A stretch of 7,226 nt of DNA from assembly GCA_009785655.1 (NCBI GenBank), contig WQVW01000079.1, forward strand, positions 1-7,226, in the 5' to 3' direction. The notes below the pieces were generated by a model that was not told where the DNA came from, ran no database searches, and saw only the letters and a list, made by a program, of their open reading frames with translations. This DNA is from Oscillospiraceae bacterium. GTDB taxonomy: Bacteria; Bacillota; Clostridia; Oscillospirales; Oscillospiraceae. The number at the start of each line of letters is the position of its first letter. The first letter of the stretch is position 1. The position numbers and the translations under genes are program-made. Below are positions 6,941 through 7,226 of this stretch, piece after piece.

Positions 6941-7002
6941 ACAAATCTACCCAACAGTGTAATACGGATAATCTCTGTATTCAAGCTGTGAGATAGATTT
7001 GT
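6941..7002. repeat. Imperfect nested inverted repeat
   Basis: Outer arms 6941-6957 and 6986-7002 are complementary at 14 of 17 positions. The 28-nt interior holds a second small pair, AATAC (6961-6965) and GTATT (6977-6981). The whole can fold into one long interrupted hairpin on either strand. It lies just beyond the tRNA fragment, in a stretch with no coding sequence. It could be a binding site at an element end, a small structured RNA, or the terminator region of the gene at 7069, though no strong T run follows. Confidence 0.5.
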
Positions 7003-7068
7003 TGCTACGGCCATTCCCGCACTATTCAAACATTGTCAAAAACGGTTCTATCACCAGAGCAGTATGAT

Positions 7069-7226
7069 TTACCAACGTTCATAACCCTTTATATAAAGTG
7101 CATATTCAAGATTTTCCAGGTAATCCGCAATATCAAGGTTGCCCGGATTAAACTCAAATTCTACAATAAATATGCTTGGTATATCAGAGTCATCCACTTC
7201 AATATCCAATACAACAACACCGAAAT
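7069..7226 (-). CDS. Unrecognised acidic protein, C-terminal 51 residues
   Basis: An open frame enters from the right edge and ends at TAA (7069-7071). The visible 51 residues include LDIEVDDSDIPSIFIVEFEF and end in YALYIKGYERW. Twelve are Asp or Glu and only two are Lys or Arg; the pattern of alternating hydrophobic strands followed by a helix looks like a folded small domain. I see no signal peptide, membrane segment or motif I can name. The codon choice is visibly more AT-rich than in typA or the glm genes, which, together with the tRNA fragment next door, hints at acquired DNA. A coding call rests on the sensible composition and the clean stop; the start lies outside the window. Confidence 0.6.
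   Translation of the reverse strand, partial: FGVVVLDIEVDDSDIPSIFIVEFEFNPGNLDIADYLENLEYALYIKGYERW

Noticed and set aside
6905..7020. A complete tRNA or a tRNA with an inserted sequence
   Set aside because: No 5' acceptor strand GACCCGT, D-arm or anticodon arm can be found upstream on the minus strand, and the T-stem is not paired on its 5' side.
1..7226. CRISPR array, insertion sequence or transposase gene
   Set aside because: No regularly spaced direct repeats and no transposase motif were seen on either strand.

Overview
The window reads as a piece of an anaerobic Firmicutes chromosome, most likely Clostridia. The main reason is a complete set of genes for the first two steps of the methylaspartate route of glutamate fermentation, which needs adenosylcobalamin (coenzyme B12). 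Strong AGGAG/AAGGA ribosome binding sites, near-consensus sigma-A promoters with a TG extension, and GTG/TTG starts fit the same group. I cannot name a genus. All genes I can support lie on the minus strand, so the biological order runs from high to low coordinates.

Right edge (about 6798-7226): this stretch is visibly more AT-rich than the rest. It holds the last 51 codons of an unrecognised, very acidic protein, an imperfect nested inverted repeat (6941-7002), a 25-base match to the 3' end of a tRNA (best guess tRNA-Lys, T-loop to CCA, 6905-6929), and directly after the CCA a perfect 18-bp hairpin (6865-6904). A tRNA 3' end without its body, followed by a terminator-like hairpin, is what the distal attachment site of an integrated element would leave. 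This is inference, but it makes a clear prediction about the sequence beyond 7226.

Centre right (4915-6797): typA/bipA, a housekeeping translational GTPase, with its own promoter and probably a TTG start at 6729.

Centre and left (1-4887): a five-gene operon behind a good promoter at 4859-4887. The order is glmS (B12-binding small subunit of glutamate mutase), glmL (actin-like ATPase partner), glmE (catalytic large subunit), mal (methylaspartate ammonia-lyase) and an AtuA-family gene cut by the window edge. GlmS and GlmE turn L-glutamate into (2S,3S)-3-methylaspartate, GlmL probably maintains or reactivates the mutase, and Mal removes ammonia to give mesaconate. The family's known route continues through citramalate to acetate and pyruvate. 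Those later enzymes are not seen here, and the tightly coupled AtuA-like gene sits where the next step would be encoded. The junctions are tight (4-nt gap, 4-nt overlap, 63-nt gap, 4-nt overlap). The only real gap, between glmE and mal, carries a perfect A/T-rich palindrome flanked by GGCC boxes that looks like a dispersed intergenic repeat.

The core metabolic genes are well-known families with all inspected key residues intact. The less ordinary signals are the truncated tRNA end with its hairpin, the palindrome inside the operon, and the role of the AtuA-like protein.
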